From an uncultured Sulfurovum sp. (GTDB taxonomy: Bacteria > Campylobacterota > Campylobacteria > Campylobacterales > Sulfurovaceae), in the NCBI GenBank assembly GCA_902727855.1, contig CACVAS010000105.1:1-64000 (forward strand): a stretch of DNA of 64,000 nucleotides, written 5' to 3'. The first letter of the stretch is position 1. Each line of letters starts with the position of its first letter. The notes under the pieces were generated by a model, which was not told where the DNA came from, ran no database searches, and saw nothing but the letters and a program-made list of their open reading frames with translations. Below are positions 26,502 to 34,936 of this stretch, piece after piece. Both the position numbers and the translations under genes were made by a program.

Positions 26502-27173
26502 ATGTCGGCAACTATTTTACTTCTTGAAGATGACCAACAGTTAAGTGATACGGTAAAGCAATTTTTGATGTATCAAGGCTATACAGTATATTGTGCATAT
26601 GATGGCTTTAATGCAGAAGATATCTTTTATGAAAAACACATAGATTTGATGTTACTAGATGTGAAGGTACCGTTACAAAATGGTTATCGGTTTTTAGAAA
26701 AATTGCGTAAAAATGGAGTGAAAACACCGGCTATATTTATTACTTCATTAAATGCTGTAGAAGATGTGACTAAAGGTTTTGATGTAGGGTGTGATGACTA
26801 CATACGTAAACCTTTTGCACTTAAAGAGTTGTTAGTCCGTGTAGAGTCTATACTTAAACGCCGTTACGATAATAGTTATGAAGAGCATATTGATTTGGGA
26901 GAAGGTCTTTTTTTTAATACTAAAGAAAATATACTTATCAAAGACAATGAACGCGTAGCTATGAAAACCAAAGAAGTAAAATTGCTGGCACTGTTTTTAG
27001 AAAACCCCAATGAACTCTTGAGTTACGATAAAATATTTGAACGTCTATGGGAGTATAATGAAGAACCAAGTGCAGGTTCTTTACGGGCTTATGTGAAAAC
27101 AATACGTACTTTTTTAGGTAAAGATAACATAGAAACCATCAAAAATGTAGGATACCGATTTGTTAAAAAGTGA
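26502..27173 (+). CDS. OmpR-family response regulator, second module
   Basis: The 223-residue protein has LLLEDDQQL, Asp53 in LMLLDVKVPLQNG, the conserved lysine in DDYIRKPFALKELL and a winged-helix DNA-binding domain ending RAYVKTIRTFLG...IKNVGYRF. It is similar in layout to the first-module regulator, suggesting duplication of the whole RR-kinase-cytochrome unit. It overlaps the following kinase by 14 bases. Confidence 0.92.
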   Translation: MSATILLLEDDQQLSDTVKQFLMYQGYTVYCAYDGFNAEDIFYEKHIDLMLLDVKVPLQNGYRFLEKLRKNGVKTPAIFITSLNAVEDVTKGFDVGCDDYIRKPFALKELLVRVESILKRRYDNSYEEHIDLGEGLFFNTKENILIKDNERVAMKTKEVKLLALFLENPNELLSYDKIFERLWEYNEEPSAGSLRAYVKTIRTFLGKDNIETIKNVGYRFVKK

Positions 27174-28320
27174 AAAAAAAAGTCTTATTCGTTTTTTACT
27201 TATTTATTTAGGCTCTACCATGTTACTTTTTTCATTGGCATCATGGATCTTTTATACCTCTCAAAAACATCATATACTCGATCAGCAAAGAGATGAACTT
27301 AAAGTTCATGCAGAACAATTAGAACAAGAACTAAGGGCTTTACATAAATCTGTTAGCTCAAAACTTTTCTATCCTAGAGATGCTACTGTAGATTCAAGCA
27401 TATATGACAAAAATAGAGAATACATTTTTGGTAGTGTTTCAAAGAAGAAACTTCTAAGCCAACAAGTATACATGAATGATGAAAATAAGCTATATTATTT
27501 TACAAAAATTGAACCTTATTATTTGGGTGCAGCTTTTTTACTGGTAGAGAAAAATCTAAATAAAAAGCCTATTTATGAATTACAAAAGAATATTTTATTA
27601 TTTTTGATGGGAGTAGGAGTTATTTTTACTTTTTTAGGACTTTTTCTAGGTAAACTTTTTGTGGCTCCCATGCGTGAGTCTATGGAACAAATGAATCATT
27701 TTATACAAGACACGACCCATGAGCTCAACACACCTATTAGTACGATACTTACGAACATTGAAATGTTAGAAACTTTTGGAAAGTGTGAAAAAAGTGATGA
27801 ACTACAACGTATTGAAATAGCCTCTAAGACTTTATCTCGTATTTATGATGATTTAACATATTTGAATTTAAATCATAACTATCATAGAGAGATAGAAGAT
27901 ATAAACCTTTCAAAGTTTTTAAAAGAGCGCATGTTATACTTTAGTATGATGGCTGAGACTAAAAGTTTAAAGATAGAAGTTGACATTAAAGACAATGTCA
28001 TACTCAAGATAGATAAGAATGATCTTACAAGACTTATTGATAATCTTATCTCTAATGCTATTAAGTATAATAAACTTAAAGGATTATTGACAGTGAGACT
28101 TTCAAGTGACTCTCTAACAGTCGAAGACACTGGCGTAGGTATAGATAAAAAAGATTTGAATCATATTTTTCAACGTTTTAAAAGAGCCAATAAGTCTGAA
28201 GGTGGCTTTGGTATAGGACTGGATATTGTCAATCAAGTTGTCAATAGTTATGAGTATAGTTTATATATTGACTCTGAACGTCATAAAGGAACAAAGGTCT
28301 CTATAGAATGGAAAAAATAA
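27160..28320 (+). CDS. Sensor histidine kinase with periplasmic domain, second module
   Basis: The 386-residue kinase has TM1 at about 10-32, a periplasmic region of about 110 residues with a coiled-coil start (DQQRDELKVHAEQLEQELRA), TM2 at about 145-168, His187 in DTTHELNTPISTI, N-box LIDNLISNAIKYN, G1 EDTGVGID and G2 GGFGIGLDIV. The start is TTG inside the upstream regulator gene. The next cytochrome c gene overlaps its end by 13 bases. Unlike the first kinase it has a real periplasmic sensor. Confidence 0.92.
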   Translation: MLKSEKKSLIRFLLIYLGSTMLLFSLASWIFYTSQKHHILDQQRDELKVHAEQLEQELRALHKSVSSKLFYPRDATVDSSIYDKNREYIFGSVSKKKLLSQQVYMNDENKLYYFTKIEPYYLGAAFLLVEKNLNKKPIYELQKNILLFLMGVGVIFTFLGLFLGKLFVAPMRESMEQMNHFIQDTTHELNTPISTILTNIEMLETFGKCEKSDELQRIEIASKTLSRIYDDLTYLNLNHNYHREIEDINLSKFLKERMLYFSMMAETKSLKIEVDIKDNVILKIDKNDLTRLIDNLISNAIKYNKLKGLLTVRLSSDSLTVEDTGVGIDKKDLNHIFQRFKRANKSEGGFGIGLDIVNQVVNSYEYSLYIDSERHKGTKVSIEWKK

Positions 28321-28667
28321 TATTTGTATGTTTGTGTTTAGTGTTAAGTTTAAAAGCACAAGAAAAAGATGTTCAAATACAAGAGCTTGAAAATAGATGT
28401 CTTACTTGTCATAAACAAGAACAAATACCCTCAGAGCGTACTTATAGACGTTATCTTATGAAGTATAGTACGAAAGAGGTGATCACTGTTGCGATGATAA
28501 AGTATTTAAAGGATCCTAAAAAAGAGTTATCTGCTATGCCTCCACAGTTTTTATCTCGATTTCCTATGAAGCTTACTTTAGATTTAGATGAAGTAAGTTT
28601 AAATAAATATGTTGAAGCATATATAGAACGGTTTGACGTGAAAAAAAAGCTTATATTCGATGAGTAG
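28308..28667 (+). CDS. Small mono-haem cytochrome c-like protein, second module
   Basis: The 119-residue protein has a short signal peptide (MEKIIFVCLCLVLSLKAQ), one haem motif CLTCH (31-35) and a possible axial Met in LSAMPPQF. The stretch LMKYSTKEVITVAMIKYLKDPKKELSAMP parallels KMRYSSKEEAVKFIVDYALNPEES of the first-module cytochrome. It overlaps the kinase gene by 13 bases, so the two are translated together. A redox input to signalling is inferred, not shown. Confidence 0.8.
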   Translation: MEKIIFVCLCLVLSLKAQEKDVQIQELENRCLTCHKQEQIPSERTYRRYLMKYSTKEVITVAMIKYLKDPKKELSAMPPQFLSRFPMKLTLDLDEVSLNKYVEAYIERFDVKKKLIFDE

Positions 28668-28718
28668 TTTGAGAGAAATAGAGTCTATAGATATAAAGTT
28701 AATAAAAAGGGGTATATA

Positions 28719-29300
28719 GTGAAAAAATGGCGTTTAGATTTTAGAATATGGCATTGGATACATGCCGTTGTAGTTTTGGGATTACTTGGGACAGTATTTT
28801 TACGAAAAACATTTTTAAGTTGGAGAACGAACAGTGAATTATTGACGCAAAAACTTGCAGAGATTGATGTGGAAGTGACATCAGAACAGGCAAAAGTTCT
28901 TGCAAAGGCGATTCGTGCACCTATGTGGGAGTGGCATATCATCTTAGGATATACATTAACTGCGTTGATAGTGTGGAGAATCATACTTTTTTTCACTGAA
29001 AGTGGCAAACAAAACTATCTGAATAACAAAGAAGATACGCTACATAAAAAGATGGTCAAATGGGGTTATATAATGATTTATATGGTTCTTGTCTTTATGA
29101 GTGTGAGTGGGTTAACAATTCACTTTCATGAATTTCTTGGTCTAAGCAAAGCTATAGCACATGATATAAAAGAGATACATGAATTGGTGTTTAATGCCAT
29201 ACTCATTTTTGTTCCTCTACATATAGTAGGTATTGTTATCGCTGAAAACAGAGCTGAAAGAGGCATCATATCTGCTATGGTTCATGGAAATAGGAAGTAA
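28719..29300 (+). CDS. Cytochrome b561-type membrane protein
   Basis: The 193-residue protein has four membrane helices (about 12-30, 73-92, 110-130 and 158-178) with histidines placed to ligate two b haems: RIWHWIHAV in TM1, MWEWHIILGY before TM2, HFHEF after TM3, and IHELVFNAILIFVPLHIVGI in TM4. This is the prokaryotic b561/Ni-Fe hydrogenase b-subunit fold, which moves electrons across the inner membrane. It could pass electrons to or from the two neighbouring periplasmic cytochromes. The start is GTG at 28719. Confidence 0.85.
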   Translation: MKKWRLDFRIWHWIHAVVVLGLLGTVFLRKTFLSWRTNSELLTQKLAEIDVEVTSEQAKVLAKAIRAPMWEWHIILGYTLTALIVWRIILFFTESGKQNYLNNKEDTLHKKMVKWGYIMIYMVLVFMSVSGLTIHFHEFLGLSKAIAHDIKEIHELVFNAILIFVPLHIVGIVIAENRAERGIISAMVHGNRK

Positions 29301-29402
29301 AATAGACGCTTTTTTTGTTAAGGTATAAAATTTACTGAATTCATATTAGGTTCATACATGGATGATATTATTTTATAAATATTATAAACAGGACGAATAC
29401 AT

Positions 29403-30143
29403 ATGAAAACAGTAACTTTTAAAAGTATGATAGCAATAGGACTAGTAGCAGGTCTCGTAGGGTGTGGGAGCTCAAATTCTTCTTCAGAAAATGAAGAGAC
29501 ACATGAAGAGGGTCAAACTCCTAGCACAGTGACAGATGCTTTAAATTCAGGGGAGTCCACACTAAGCCCAGAGTTGAGAGACTCCATTACATACATGTAT
29601 AGTGAAGAGGGTTTGGCACATGATGTGTACCTAAATATCTATAAGATACAAGCTGTGAATCAATTGAAAAATATTGCTACAAATTCAGAAGTAAAACATA
29701 TTGAAGCGGTGAATCAACTTGCAGAGAAATATGATTTAAATATAACAAAATACCCAGATACCGATAAACCATATAGTACAGATGATTTAGAGAGATATGG
29801 AAGTGGAGAGTTTCCAGTAGAACCTATACAAGAGTTGTATAATGTACTTTATGATAAAGGAATACAGTCTAAAATAGATGCCCTAGAAGTAGGGTGTATG
29901 GTAGAGGTGGTAGACATCGATGATTTAAATGCATTTATGGCTCAAGCAGAAGCATCTAATGCTCAAGATGTATGGGATGTATTTGACTTTTTACGTAAAG
30001 GAAGTTACAACCATTACTGGGCATTTGATAAGGGTCTAAAAAATATGGGAATAGATGACGGGTGTTGTTCTGTACCTGATTATGAAGGTCATCAGTTTTG
30101 TCATCCTGAGTATCCTCAGGAAGATAAGGGTAATGAAGCATAA
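29403..30143 (+). CDS. DUF2202 ferritin-like lipoprotein
   Basis: The 246-residue precursor has a lipoprotein signal with lipobox LVGC (Cys21), a Ser/Glu-rich linker, then a DUF2202 domain. It has LRDSITYMYSEEGLAHDVYLNIY, SEVKHIEAVNQL with an ExxH pattern, and SYNHYWAFDKGLKNMG, as in ferritin-like four-helix carboxylate proteins. The C-terminus is Cys/His-rich (DDGCCSVPDYEGHQFCHPEYP), suggesting extra metal binding. The codons from 29601 to 30119 are identical to those of the next gene. Its stop overlaps the next start by one base. A role in periplasmic iron or copper handling is inferred. Confidence 0.8.
   Translation: MKTVTFKSMIAIGLVAGLVGCGSSNSSSENEETHEEGQTPSTVTDALNSGESTLSPELRDSITYMYSEEGLAHDVYLNIYKIQAVNQLKNIATNSEVKHIEAVNQLAEKYDLNITKYPDTDKPYSTDDLERYGSGEFPVEPIQELYNVLYDKGIQSKIDALEVGCMVEVVDIDDLNAFMAQAEASNAQDVWDVFDFLRKGSYNHYWAFDKGLKNMGIDDGCCSVPDYEGHQFCHPEYPQEDKGNEA
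29601..30119 (+). repeat. 519-bp identical block, copy 1
   Basis: This segment is base-for-base identical, as read, to 30338-30856, in direct orientation and 737 bp apart. It covers most of the DUF2202 domain. Flanking codons differ even where residues are shared, so the block has sharp edges, as left by recent gene conversion or duplication. Confidence 0.9.
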
Positions 30144-30862
30144 TGAATAAAATAAAATTATATACAATAGTGTTTATACTCATAGGGTATTTATCCCATG
30201 CTAATGCAGTCTCTAGTAAATATGTACCTATTGTAGTGAGTGATGGGCTTATGACTTTTATACCATTGATGGAAGAGATACAACTTGGCACTTCCACGCT
30301 AACTCAAGAGCTAAAAGACTCCATTACCTATATGTACAGTGAAGAGGGTTTGGCACATGATGTGTACCTAAATATCTATAAGATACAAGCTGTGAATCAA
30401 TTGAAAAATATTGCTACAAATTCAGAAGTAAAACATATTGAAGCGGTGAATCAACTTGCAGAGAAATATGATTTAAATATAACAAAATACCCAGATACCG
30501 ATAAACCATATAGTACAGATGATTTAGAGAGATATGGAAGTGGAGAGTTTCCAGTAGAACCTATACAAGAGTTGTATAATGTACTTTATGATAAAGGAAT
30601 ACAGTCTAAAATAGATGCCCTAGAAGTAGGGTGTATGGTAGAGGTGGTAGACATCGATGATTTAAATGCATTTATGGCTCAAGCAGAAGCATCTAATGCT
30701 CAAGATGTATGGGATGTATTTGACTTTTTACGTAAAGGAAGTTACAACCATTACTGGGCATTTGATAAGGGTCTAAAAAATATGGGAATAGATGACGGGT
30801 GTTGTTCTGTACCTGATTATGAAGGTCATCAGTTTTGTCATCCTGAGTATCCTCAGAAATAA
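30143..30862 (+). CDS. DUF2202 ferritin-like secreted protein, second copy
   Basis: The 239-residue precursor carries an ordinary Sec signal (MNKIKLYTIVFILIGYLSHANA) instead of a lipobox, a different 35-residue spacer, and then the same DUF2202 domain as the preceding gene, identical in DNA from 30338 to 30856. It should be soluble in the periplasm while its twin is membrane-anchored. The final residues differ (PQK versus PQEDKGNEA). Translation is coupled to the first copy. Confidence 0.8.
   Translation: MNKIKLYTIVFILIGYLSHANAVSSKYVPIVVSDGLMTFIPLMEEIQLGTSTLTQELKDSITYMYSEEGLAHDVYLNIYKIQAVNQLKNIATNSEVKHIEAVNQLAEKYDLNITKYPDTDKPYSTDDLERYGSGEFPVEPIQELYNVLYDKGIQSKIDALEVGCMVEVVDIDDLNAFMAQAEASNAQDVWDVFDFLRKGSYNHYWAFDKGLKNMGIDDGCCSVPDYEGHQFCHPEYPQK
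30338..30856 (+). repeat. 519-bp identical block, copy 2
   Basis: Second copy of the block at 29601-30119. Identity begins at the codon pair for Ser-Glu of YSEEG and ends at the CAG of PEYPQ. Confidence 0.9.
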
Positions 30863-30869
30863 ATAAGAC

Positions 30870-30887
30870 TTAACACTAAATTAACAC
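30870..30887 (+). promoter_or_regulatory. Paired TTAACAC repeat, site 1
   Basis: TTAACAC at 30870-30876 and 30881-30887 are exactly 11 bp apart. One helical turn between direct half-sites is the geometry used by OmpR/PhoB-family regulators, and TTAA-N7-TTAA matches the known PmrA/QseB-type box. It lies just after the second DUF2202 gene. The remaining intergenic sequence to 31151 shows only a weak GCGCTAA/TTAGCGC inverted repeat. Confidence 0.5.
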
Positions 30888-31057
30888 TTGTGAGTCATAA
30901 TACCATTGTCTCGTCGAAAAAGGCAAAAACTTTTACTCATTTTAGTAAACGCACTAAATTGAGGCGCTAATGCTAATGTATTTTTTTCTACAACTCCTTT
31001 GAAAATTTGGCACTTAGCGCTCCTGTTTATATCTCTAGCACATCACGTTTGAAAAGA

Positions 31058-31075
31058 TTAACACATAATTAACAC
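31058..31075 (+). promoter_or_regulatory. Paired TTAACAC repeat, site 2
   Basis: TTAACAC at 31058-31064 and 31069-31075, again 11 bp apart, ends 76 bp before the TonB receptor start. This is a natural activator position. The duplication of the same composite site within 190 bp makes chance less likely. Confidence 0.55.
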
Positions 31076-31151
31076 TAGCATTATAAACTGCTTGGACAAA
31101 AAGTGGATTACTATCGTCAAGATAGATAATTCTCATAAATTCTAGGAGTGT

Positions 31152-33191
31152 ATGATGAAAAAAACAATTTACCTTTCTATGGTAACAACATTGGTGACAA
31201 CATTATGTGTGCAAGCAGCAAGTATAGAGTTAGATACCATTCAAGTTGAGGAAAAAGCAGGGGTTAAACTTATTAAAGATGTCTCTGGGGACGAGATAAA
31301 GTCTGCAGACTTAGGAGAAGCACTCTTTAAGCAGTCTCCATCAGTATCTCTCATAAGACGTTCAGGTATTGCTAATGATGTTCGTGTAAGAGGGCAGAAA
31401 AAAGACAATATCAACGTAACTATAGATGGGGCAAAGGTATGTGGTGCTTGTCCAAACCGTATGGATCCACCTATTTCTCATGTACTTACGAACAACGTAG
31501 ATTTCATAGAAATCAATGAAGGACCTTACAATGTTGAGGACTTCGGTGTACTTAGTGCAGATCTTAAAGTACATACTATAAAACCTAAAGAAGGATTTGA
31601 AGGTACGTTAAATCTTGGTGCAGGTAGTTTTGGGTATCAAAAAGGTGCATTAACGTTGAGTGGTGGAACGGAAGATGTACGTTTTTTACTCTCTGCATCT
31701 ACTGAAAAAGGTGAACAGTATGAAGACGGAAATGGAGATGATTTTGTAGGACAAATCTCTCGTGAGATAGAAAAAGGTTCAGTATCTAAAACAGTGCAGT
31801 ATCAAGATAAATATAAAAATATGGATGCTTTTGCCAAGCAAACACTTATGGCAAAGATGTTTTGGAATATTACAGATACGCAAGAGTTAAAATTAAGCTA
31901 CACAGCCAACAGAAGTGATGATATTTTATACCCAAGTTCGAAGATGGATGCGATATATGATGATTCGGATATTTATAATCTAGAGTATATTAGTAAAGAT
32001 TTGGGTGCGTATTCAAAAGAGTTGAGCCTTCAAGTCTATCAATCTGAAGTTGAACATCCTATGTCTACAAAATACAGACTTATGGGTGCTACAAATTATA
32101 TGACCCATGCCTTAACCACTAAAATGCAAGGTGCAAAAGTTAAAAATAGTTTTGATGTAGATAATCATACTATCACAACTGGTATTGACTATAGCAAAAG
32201 AAATTGGGATGGTGGATACTACAAAAATGATAACCCACTCCCCGCAGCAAAGTTTCACAGTATTTGGGATGTAGATACTGAAAATACTGCACTCTTCTTA
32301 AAAGATAAAATTGCATTAGGAAAATTGACTGTTGATCTTGGACTACGTTATGACATGACAGAGGTAACATCAGCAAACCCTTTACAGCAAAGCAATGATT
32401 ATGATGACTTAGGTGGGTATCTTTTTGCTACATATCAAGCCAATGAAGATACAAAGTATTTTGCAGGTCTAGGTAAGTCTTCTCGTGTACCAGATGGTAA
32501 AGAGCTCTATTGGGTAGGTTCTATGGGAAATATGATTGGCACACCTAACCTTGATGCAACTGTTAACTATGAGCTTGATATGGGTGTGGAGAAACAGTAT
32601 AGTGACGCAAGTATCAAAGCGAAGGTTTTTTACTCTAAAATGAAAGACTATATTGCATACAATGCAAGTGCAGTCAATAAAATGGGAGCTTCTTATCATG
32701 CCTATGAGAATGTTGATGTAACCCTTTATGGTATAGAGTTGTCTGGAACCTATGTAGCGACAGATAGTATCTATTTTGACTATGGTGTATCTTATCAAAG
32801 AGGTGAGAAAGACAATCCACTTACAGGACAAACAGGTACAGAAATGCCTGACATAGCGCCTTTAAAAGTCAACGCTGCACTGAACTATGATTATGATGAG
32901 AGCTTAAACTTAAGAGCTGAAGTGATAGCTTCAGATAGTTGGAGTGATTTTGATGCTGAAAATGGTGAACAAGCACTTGACTCATACGCAGTCCTTAATT
33001 TCAAAGGTTCTAAACAATTTGGGAAAAATATAGAACTTACTGTAGGTATAGATAATGTATTAGATGAGACATATGCAGTATCTAATACCTATAAAGATTT
33101 AGTTTTACTTCCAACGGTTGGAAACAATGAAGTAATGCTTATGAATGAACCAGGTCGTTACTTTTATACGAACTTAAAATATACATTCTAG
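31152..33191 (+). CDS. TonB-dependent outer-membrane receptor with Cys/Met plug motif
   Basis: The 679-residue precursor has a signal peptide (1-23), a TonB-box-like LDTIQVEEK and a plug domain (about 45-165, VSLIRRSGIANDVRVRGQ, INEGPYNVEDFG). A 22-strand-type barrel follows, ending in YFYTNLKYTF with terminal Phe. The plug carries KVCGACPNRMDPPISHV (Cys97, Cys100, Met104). The RMDPP context recalls OprC/NosA copper receptors, so copper or another soft metal complex is a plausible ligand; haem or siderophore import is the alternative. A TAGGAGTG ribosome-binding site precedes the ATG. It terminates at a clear hairpin and lies downstream of the TTAACAC sites. Confidence 0.85.
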   Translation: MMKKTIYLSMVTTLVTTLCVQAASIELDTIQVEEKAGVKLIKDVSGDEIKSADLGEALFKQSPSVSLIRRSGIANDVRVRGQKKDNINVTIDGAKVCGACPNRMDPPISHVLTNNVDFIEINEGPYNVEDFGVLSADLKVHTIKPKEGFEGTLNLGAGSFGYQKGALTLSGGTEDVRFLLSASTEKGEQYEDGNGDDFVGQISREIEKGSVSKTVQYQDKYKNMDAFAKQTLMAKMFWNITDTQELKLSYTANRSDDILYPSSKMDAIYDDSDIYNLEYISKDLGAYSKELSLQVYQSEVEHPMSTKYRLMGATNYMTHALTTKMQGAKVKNSFDVDNHTITTGIDYSKRNWDGGYYKNDNPLPAAKFHSIWDVDTENTALFLKDKIALGKLTVDLGLRYDMTEVTSANPLQQSNDYDDLGGYLFATYQANEDTKYFAGLGKSSRVPDGKELYWVGSMGNMIGTPNLDATVNYELDMGVEKQYSDASIKAKVFYSKMKDYIAYNASAVNKMGASYHAYENVDVTLYGIELSGTYVATDSIYFDYGVSYQRGEKDNPLTGQTGTEMPDIAPLKVNAALNYDYDESLNLRAEVIASDSWSDFDAENGEQALDSYAVLNFKGSKQFGKNIELTVGIDNVLDETYAVSNTYKDLVLLPTVGNNEVMLMNEPGRYFYTNLKYTF

Positions 33192-33205
33192 ACTGCAAAA
33201 CACAC

Positions 33206-33232
33206 TATCTATAGACTTCATGTCTATAGATA
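33206..33232 (+). terminator. Intrinsic terminator of the TonB receptor gene
   Basis: A 10-bp perfect stem ATCTATAGAC / GTCTATAGAT with loop TTCAT, followed by a T-rich tail (CTCTCTTTTTCTTC), lies 15 bases after the stop. Confidence 0.75.
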
Positions 33233-33371
33233 TCTCTCTTTTTCTTCTACAGTTTCTTCACTAAAAGATACCATATTGAAACACAAATAAGTATTTCATA
33301 AAATATTATGAACTTTATTATCATTTTTTTGTTATACTTGTGCGTATTTTAAAACAATTAAGGAGATTCAA

Positions 33372-33599
33372 ATGGCATTATTTGATGACGTAAAAGAAGT
33401 GGTAGTTGAGCAATTAAATGTGAGCCCTGATGAGGTAAAAGAAGAGTCTAAATTCGTAGAAGATCTTGGAGCAGACAGTCTTGACGTTGTTGAGTTGGTT
33501 ATGGCACTTGAAGAAAAGTTCGATATTGAAATTCCTGATGATCAAGCAGAAGCAATTGCTACTGTTCAAGATGCAATCAAGTTTATCGAAAACGTATAA
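33372..33599 (+). CDS. acpP: Acyl carrier protein
   Basis: The 75-residue acidic protein is ACP. The phosphopantetheine attachment Ser36 lies in [18 protein letters not shown]. It carries growing acyl chains for FabF, FabG and others. It has a strong AAGGAGATTCAA ribosome-binding site and a TATACT -10 about 40 bases upstream. It leads the acpP-fabF-accA run. Confidence 0.97.
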   Translation: MALFDDVKEVVVEQLNVSPDEVKEESKFVEDLGADSLDVVELVMALEEKFDIEIPDDQAEAIATVQDAIKFIENV

Positions 33600-33607
33600 T
33601 TCTTAGA

Positions 33608-33630
33608 ATATACCCCTCTGTGGGGTATAT
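33608..33630 (+). terminator. Hairpin between acpP and fabF
   Basis: A 9-bp perfect stem ATATACCCC / GGGGTATAT with loop TCTGT lies eight bases after acpP. It probably ends most transcripts, giving more acpP than fabF mRNA. Confidence 0.65.
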
Positions 33631-33708
33631 ACGATTTCTAATAAGTCATATATGAGTACTTTATGAAGTATTTATATATATCTTAATCATATTTTATAGG
33701 AGCCTTTT

Positions 33709-34926
33709 GTGAAAAGAGTAGTAGTTACAGGTTTAGGCATGATCAATGCTCTAGGACTAGATAAAGAGAGTGCATTTGCAGGTATCATAGAAGGTAAATG
33801 TGGTATTAAAACAATAGAAAGTTTTGATACAGAAGGTCAATCTGTAACCATTGCTGGTGAAATTACAGACTTTGATGTTTCTGAAGTACTTGACGGCAAA
33901 GAAGCAAAGAAAGCAGATAGGTTTATTCAGCTTGGACTCAAAGCAGCTAAAGAAGCTATGGCAGATGCGAAACTTCCTGATAATGTAGATATGGAAACGT
34001 TCGGTATTGCCTCTGCCTCTGGTATTGGAGGTCTCCCAAATATTGAGAAAAATGCTGTGGTTTGTGCAAATAGAGGTCCAAGAAGAATCTCTCCATTCTT
34101 TATACCTTCTTCCCTTGTGAATATGTTGGGTGGCTTTATCTCTATTTATGAAGGAATGAAGGGACCAAACCTTGCATCTGTTACTGCTTGTGCTGCAGGT
34201 ACACATGCTATTGGTGAGGCTGCAAAATCGATTATGGTAGGTACTGCGGAAAAGATGTTAGTAGTCGGAGCAGAGTCTGCAATTTGTCCAGTGGGTATTG
34301 GTGGATTTGCTGCTATGAAAGCACTCTCAACGAGAAATGATGATCCTCAAACAGCTTCTAGACCTTTTGATGCAAACCGTGATGGATTTGTTATGGGAGA
34401 AGGTGCTGCTGCTTTAGTGCTTGAGTCATATGATGATGCAGTGGCACGTGGTGCTACAATTTATGGTGAACTTATTGGGTTTGGCGAGAGTGGTGATGCA
34501 AACCATATTACAACACCTACTATGGATGGTCCTTTACGTGCTATGAAGGGTGCGTATAAAATGGCAGGAGAGCCAAAAGTTGATTATGTCAATGCGCATG
34601 GAACTTCTACTCCTGTAAATGATAAAAATGAAACGGCAGCTCTCAAAGATTTATTTGGTGGAAAAGAAAACTGTCCTCCAGTCTCTTCTGTAAAAGGACA
34701 ATTAGGTCACTGTTTAGGTGCAGCTGGTGCTATTGAAGCAGTGGTATGTCTTATGGCAATGAGAGATGGTGTACTTCCTCCAACTATTAATGCTGAAAGT
34801 GCTGATGAAAACTGTGATTTAGACTATGTGAATACAGGGTCAAGAAAAGCAGATATAAATGTAACAATGTCGAATTCATTTGGGTTCGGTGGCACAAATG
34901 GTGTTGTTATCTTTAAAAAAGTATAA
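33709..34926 (+). CDS. fabF: 3-oxoacyl-ACP synthase II
   Basis: FabF condenses malonyl-ACP with acyl-ACP. The 405-residue product has the thiolase-fold triad: Cys in SVTACAAGTHAIG, His in VNAHGTSTPVND and His in KGQLGHCLGAAG, with the final NSFGFGGTNG. The start is GTG at 33709 after AGGAG. It is followed by accA after ten bases. Confidence 0.96.
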   Translation: MKRVVVTGLGMINALGLDKESAFAGIIEGKCGIKTIESFDTEGQSVTIAGEITDFDVSEVLDGKEAKKADRFIQLGLKAAKEAMADAKLPDNVDMETFGIASASGIGGLPNIEKNAVVCANRGPRRISPFFIPSSLVNMLGGFISIYEGMKGPNLASVTACAAGTHAIGEAAKSIMVGTAEKMLVVGAESAICPVGIGGFAAMKALSTRNDDPQTASRPFDANRDGFVMGEGAAALVLESYDDAVARGATIYGELIGFGESGDANHITTPTMDGPLRAMKGAYKMAGEPKVDYVNAHGTSTPVNDKNETAALKDLFGGKENCPPVSSVKGQLGHCLGAAGAIEAVVCLMAMRDGVLPPTINAESADENCDLDYVNTGSRKADINVTMSNSFGFGGTNGVVIFKKV

Positions 34927-34936
34927 GGACTAAACT

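Noticed and set aside
31080..31151. Fur-box-like GATAATTCTCATAAATTC before the TonB receptor
   Set aside because: It shares only scattered bases with the Fur consensus and is not a good inverted repeat, so it is not listed as a site.
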